NCBI RefSeq assembly: GCF_907164575.1
Contig: NZ_CAJQYY010000030.1
Location: 16,308 to 80,307 of the forward strand
Source: Paraburkholderia gardini
Lineage (GTDB): Bacteria; Pseudomonadota; Gammaproteobacteria; Burkholderiales; Burkholderiaceae
Reading direction: 5' to 3'
Length of the DNA: 64,000 nt
Numbering within the stretch: position 1 is the stretch's first letter; each line of letters starts with the position of its first letter. A program made the translations under genes and the position numbers. This document shows, piece after piece, positions 61,104-64,000 of this stretch. The notes below the pieces were generated by a model. That model worked only from the letters and a program-made list of their open reading frames with translations, had not been told where the DNA came from and did no database searches.

Positions 61104-62054
61104 TCAGGCAACCGGCAACATCAGATAGGTACGTGCCACCAGTCCGCCGAGTTCGAACACGCGGGCAAGGAACTGCGTCAGATACGCATGCAGTCCCGCC
61201 TCGAAAATCTGCCGGATGTCGGAATACACGAGTTCCGCACGCAGCTTGCCAGCGAAGCGCTCGCATTCGTTCGATCCCGACGTGCGCAGCATCGCGAGAT
61301 TCGCGCACACGCCTTCGAGCGACGCGAGCAGCGAACGCGGCATCTGCTGGTTCAGGATCATCAGTTCGACCACGCGCGCGGGCGTCACGACATCGCGATA
61401 GACCTTGCGATAGATTTCGAGCGCCGAAACCGAACTCAGGATCGACGTCCAGTAATAGAAATCTTCGAGTTGTCGCGCTGCATCGCGCGAATTCGGCTCG
61501 ACGTTGGCGAACCGCACGTCGAGAATCCGTGCCGTGTTGTCGGCGCGTTCCAGGAATGTGCCCAACTGTGTGAAGAAAAACGCGTCGTCCTGCAACGCGG
61601 TGCCGAGCGTCACGCCGCGCGACAGATGCGAGCGGAACTTGACCCATTCGAAGAGCGTCACCGGATGCGCCATCAATTGCCCGGACGACGCACGCTCATT
61701 GAATTCAAGCCATGTGTCGTTGATCGTCTCCCACCATTCCGTGGTCAACGTGCCGCGCACGGCGCGGGCATTTTCGCGCGCCGCCTGCAGACACGAGTAA
61801 ATGCTCGAAGGATTGGTGGAATCGGCCACCATGAAATGCAGCACATGCTCGCGCGAAGGTTCGTCGTAGCGCTCCGCGAACGCACCCTCGAGTTCGGAGA
61901 TGCGCAGCACGGAACGTTGCGTACGCGCTTCCTGTTCGGGCGTCTGCGGCAGCAGCAGCGCCTTCAGGTTGATGTCGAGCATGCGGGCGGTGTTCTCCGC
62001 GCGCTCCATGTAACGGGCCATCCAGAAGAGATGATCGGCAGTGCGGCTTAGCAT
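61104..62054 (-). CDS. Alpha-E domain protein (DUF403)
   Basis: Protein of 316 aa, predicted mostly alpha-helical. The start LSRTADHLFWMARYMERAEN is the family hallmark, followed by RTQRSVLRISELEGAFAERY and FLERADNTARILDVRF, an internal echo of the start. Alpha-E proteins almost always accompany circularly permuted ATP-grasp and transglutaminase-like genes, as here. No catalytic role is known. Confidence 0.88.
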   Translation of the reverse strand: MLSRTADHLFWMARYMERAENTARMLDINLKALLLPQTPEQEARTQRSVLRISELEGAFAERYDEPSREHVLHFMVADSTNPSSIYSCLQAARENARAVRGTLTTEWWETINDTWLEFNERASSGQLMAHPVTLFEWVKFRSHLSRGVTLGTALQDDAFFFTQLGTFLERADNTARILDVRFANVEPNSRDAARQLEDFYYWTSILSSVSALEIYRKVYRDVVTPARVVELMILNQQMPRSLLASLEGVCANLAMLRTSGSNECERFAGKLRAELVYSDIRQIFEAGLHAYLTQFLARVFELGGLVARTYLMLPVA

Positions 62055-62197
62055 GGCGGCTTTCCGTTATCGATGAACGCATGACCCTGAATCTTCGAGG
62101 CCTGCGCTGGTTACCGGGCATTTTCCGTTTGTCACCTGTCACCGGCGATACGCGTCGCCGGTACGGTCCTCACTGGTTGCGGATGCAACCACTCATT

Positions 62198-63607
62198 TCA
62201 GTCGACCATCCAGGTGTCCTTGGTCCCCCCGCCCTGCGACGAGTTGACGACGAGCGAGCCTTCCTGCAACGCGACGCGAGTCAGGCCGCCCGCCACCATC
62301 GTCGTCGTCTTGCCGGACAGCACGAACGGCCGCAGATCGATGTGGCGCGGCGCAATACCCGATTCGACGAACGTCGGACACGCGGAAAGCGCGAGCGTCG
62401 GCTGCGCGATATAACCCACCGGCCGCGCGATCAGACGCTTGCGGAAGTCCTCGATTTCGGCGGCGGTGGATGCCGGTCCCACCAGCATGCCGTAGCCGCC
62501 CGCACCATGCACTTCCTTCACGACGAGTTCGGGCAGATGCGCGAGCGTGTAGGCCAGATCGTCGGGCTTGCGGCACTGAAACGTGGGAACGTTGTTAAGA
62601 ACCGGTTTCTCACCAAGATAAAACTCGATCATCTCCGGCACGTACGGATAGATCGATTTGTCGTCGGCGATACCGGTGCCCATTGCGTTCGCGAGCGCGA
62701 CGCGGCCGGCGCGATAGGCGGTGAGAAGACCCGGCACGCCGAGCGCGGAATCGCTGCGAAACGCGAGCGGATCGAGAAAATCGTCGTCGACGCGGCGATA
62801 GATCACGTCGACGCGCTTCGGCCCCTGCGTCGTGCGCATGAACACGTAGTTGTCGTCGACGAAGAGATCCTTGCCTTCCACCAGCTCGACACCCATCTGC
62901 TGCGCGAGGAACGTGTGCTCGAAGTACGCCGAGTTGTACATGCCCGGCGTCAGCACGACGACGACCGGATCGTCGACGCCTTCAGGCGCCACCGAGCGCA
63001 GCGTATCGAGCAGCAGATCGGGGTAATGCGCGACCGGCGCGATACGGTTCTGCACGAAAAGCTCGGGGAAAAGCCGCATCATCATCTTGCGGTTTTCCAG
63101 CATGTACGACACGCCCGACGGCACGCGCAGGTTATCTTCGAGCACGAAGAACTGACCGTCGTCGCCCGCGCGCACCACGTCGACGCCAGCGATATGCGCA
63201 TAGACGCCGAGCGGCACGTTCACGCCCTGCATTTCCGGCCGGTACTGTGCGTTGGTATACACCTGCGCGGCCGGCACGATGCCCGCCCGCACGATGTTGC
63301 GGTCGTGATAAACGTCGTGGATGAACAGGTTGAGCGCCTGCACGCGCTGACGCAAACCGGTTTCGAGCGTCTGCCATTCGCTGCGCGGAATGATGCGCGG
63401 AATCAGATCGAAAGGAATCAGTCGCTCTGTGCCGGACAGATCGCCGTTGACCGCGAAAGTGATACCGACGCGCCGGAACAGCAGATCCGCCTCGGCACGC
63501 TTGCGGGCAATCGCATCCCCGCCCTGCTGAACGAGCCAGCGCTCGAACCGCGCGTAGTGCGGTCGCACGGCTTCGTCGTGATGACGCATCTCGTCATAGC
63601 ATCGCAT
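62198..63607 (-). CDS. Circularly permuted ATP-grasp protein (DUF404/407)
   Basis: Protein of 469 aa of the circularly permuted ATP-grasp type 2 family, which is expected to form an amide or peptide bond using ATP. Conserved stretches are ERLIPFDLIPRIIPRSEW, FVLEDNLRVPSGVSYMLENR, VKEVHGAGGYGMLVGP and SSQGGGTKDTW at the end. ATG at 63607 is chosen; an in-frame extension to 63685 is unsupported. It is the first gene of the Anbu operon. Confidence 0.88.
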   Translation of the reverse strand: MRCYDEMRHHDEAVRPHYARFERWLVQQGGDAIARKRAEADLLFRRVGITFAVNGDLSGTERLIPFDLIPRIIPRSEWQTLETGLRQRVQALNLFIHDVYHDRNIVRAGIVPAAQVYTNAQYRPEMQGVNVPLGVYAHIAGVDVVRAGDDGQFFVLEDNLRVPSGVSYMLENRKMMMRLFPELFVQNRIAPVAHYPDLLLDTLRSVAPEGVDDPVVVVLTPGMYNSAYFEHTFLAQQMGVELVEGKDLFVDDNYVFMRTTQGPKRVDVIYRRVDDDFLDPLAFRSDSALGVPGLLTAYRAGRVALANAMGTGIADDKSIYPYVPEMIEFYLGEKPVLNNVPTFQCRKPDDLAYTLAHLPELVVKEVHGAGGYGMLVGPASTAAEIEDFRKRLIARPVGYIAQPTLALSACPTFVESGIAPRHIDLRPFVLSGKTTTMVAGGLTRVALQEGSLVVNSSQGGGTKDTWMVD

Positions 63608-64000
63608 GTCACGCCCCGCTCTTTTGTCGGATAGAAGGCGAATGCGCTGCGCATTCGGTGTTCGACAGCCCTCTGTTTCAAGCAAGCGCTATGCCATTCG
63701 CTTCACGCTGAAATCGGGCGCTGGATGCACCCGAAGTGCGCATCCAGCAGGCATGGGCGACGTCCTCATCGTACCGCTGCGCCGGTCAATGCGCTACTGC
63801 GGTGCATTCGGGCGTCGAAGCGTCAATGTCCGTTTCGTGACGAAAGCGCTGTTCGAGGCAACGCGACGGCGAGCAAGCGTGCGCGCATTCCGGGATGCTC
63901 ACAAGAACGCACCACGAAAAAAATCCCCGTGGGCTTGCGCCCACAGGGACTCCTTTTTTTACAGCGCGTTACGCGACCGGTCGTGACCGCCGCCCAGGGG
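63608..64000. other. Upstream region of the Anbu operon to the window edge
   Basis: Promoter region of the Anbu operon. No gene is supported; a 126-codon + strand frame has an Arg- and Ala-rich composition typical of spurious frames in this genome. A terminator lies at 63924-63961, so a neighbouring gene probably ends beyond the right edge. Confidence 0.5.
63924..63961. terminator. Rho-independent terminator, probably bidirectional
   Basis: GTGGGC (63929-63934), loop TTGC, GCCCAC (63939-63944), extended across one mismatch by TCCC and GGGA, with AAAAAAA on the left and a T-run (63953 to about 63961) on the right. It probably ends transcription of a gene outside the window. Confidence 0.75.

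Noticed and set aside
62081..63634. 517-codon open frame opposite the ATP-grasp gene
   Set aside because: Arg/His-rich shadow without domains.
1..64000. tRNA, rRNA, CRISPR or complete insertion sequence
   Set aside because: No cloverleaf-like conserved arms, rRNA stretches, regularly spaced repeats or transposase genes were noticed on reading; a dedicated scan was not possible.

Overview
The window looks like a secondary replicon of a plant- or soil-associated Burkholderiaceae bacterium, most like Paraburkholderia or Caballeronia. The reasons are the high GC content, three trimeric porins that begin AQSSV(T/Q)LYG, and a dense set of substrate-specific uptake and catabolic operons, each with its own regulator. 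No tRNA, rRNA, CRISPR array or complete insertion sequence was seen.

Layout. (1) 288-6987, + strand: an AraC-type regulator, a XylFGH-like sugar ABC importer, a ribitol-dehydrogenase-like SDR and an FGGY kinase with the D-ribulokinase TCSLV motif. This reads as pentitol uptake, oxidation to D-ribulose and phosphorylation. (2) 7173-15140, - strand: an aldonate (sugar-acid) regulon with an IlvD/Edd dehydratase, an RraA/HMG-aldolase-like protein, two MFS carriers, a porin and a GntR-like LacI regulator. Four matching operator-like sites lie upstream of the porin and of one MFS gene. (3) 15364-33989: an ectoine/hydroxyectoine locus holding eutA, eutB, eutC, doeA, doeB, doeC, doeD, an AsnC/Lrp regulator, the MocR regulator enuR, an unexplained alcohol dehydrogenase, and two separate EhuABCD-type ABC importers at its two ends. 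(4) 34018-47554, - strand: a D-apiose/D-apionate locus with an ABC importer, DUF2291 lipoprotein, D-apiose dehydrogenase, D-apionate lactonase, MFS, D-apionate oxidoisomerase, a RuBisCO-like protein, a DUF1537 kinase and a FadR-type GntR regulator. Each of its three transcription units is preceded by a related TGGT-N11-ACCA-type site.

(5) 47836-54063: a ClC chloride channel with CBS domains, paired with a divergent cyclopropane-synthase-like methyltransferase; then a tiny lipoprotein, a chemoreceptor and a porin. (6) 54073-55705: a decayed locus with an intact nitrate/sulfonate-type binding protein followed by three abutting fragments (ABC permease C-terminus, histidine kinase ATPase domain, response-regulator DNA-binding domain). 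(7) 56252-59243: a YihY/BrkB membrane protein and a porin with an AT-rich promoter. (8) 59264-63607, - strand: the Anbu proteasome-homologue operon (circularly permuted ATP-grasp, alpha-E, transglutaminase-like, Anbu).

Overall the segment carries uptake-to-central-metabolism routes for pentitols, aldonic acids, compatible solutes and a plant cell-wall branched sugar, each with a local regulator. The strongest new material is regulatory: three families of repeated palindromes that match the three local catabolic regulators.
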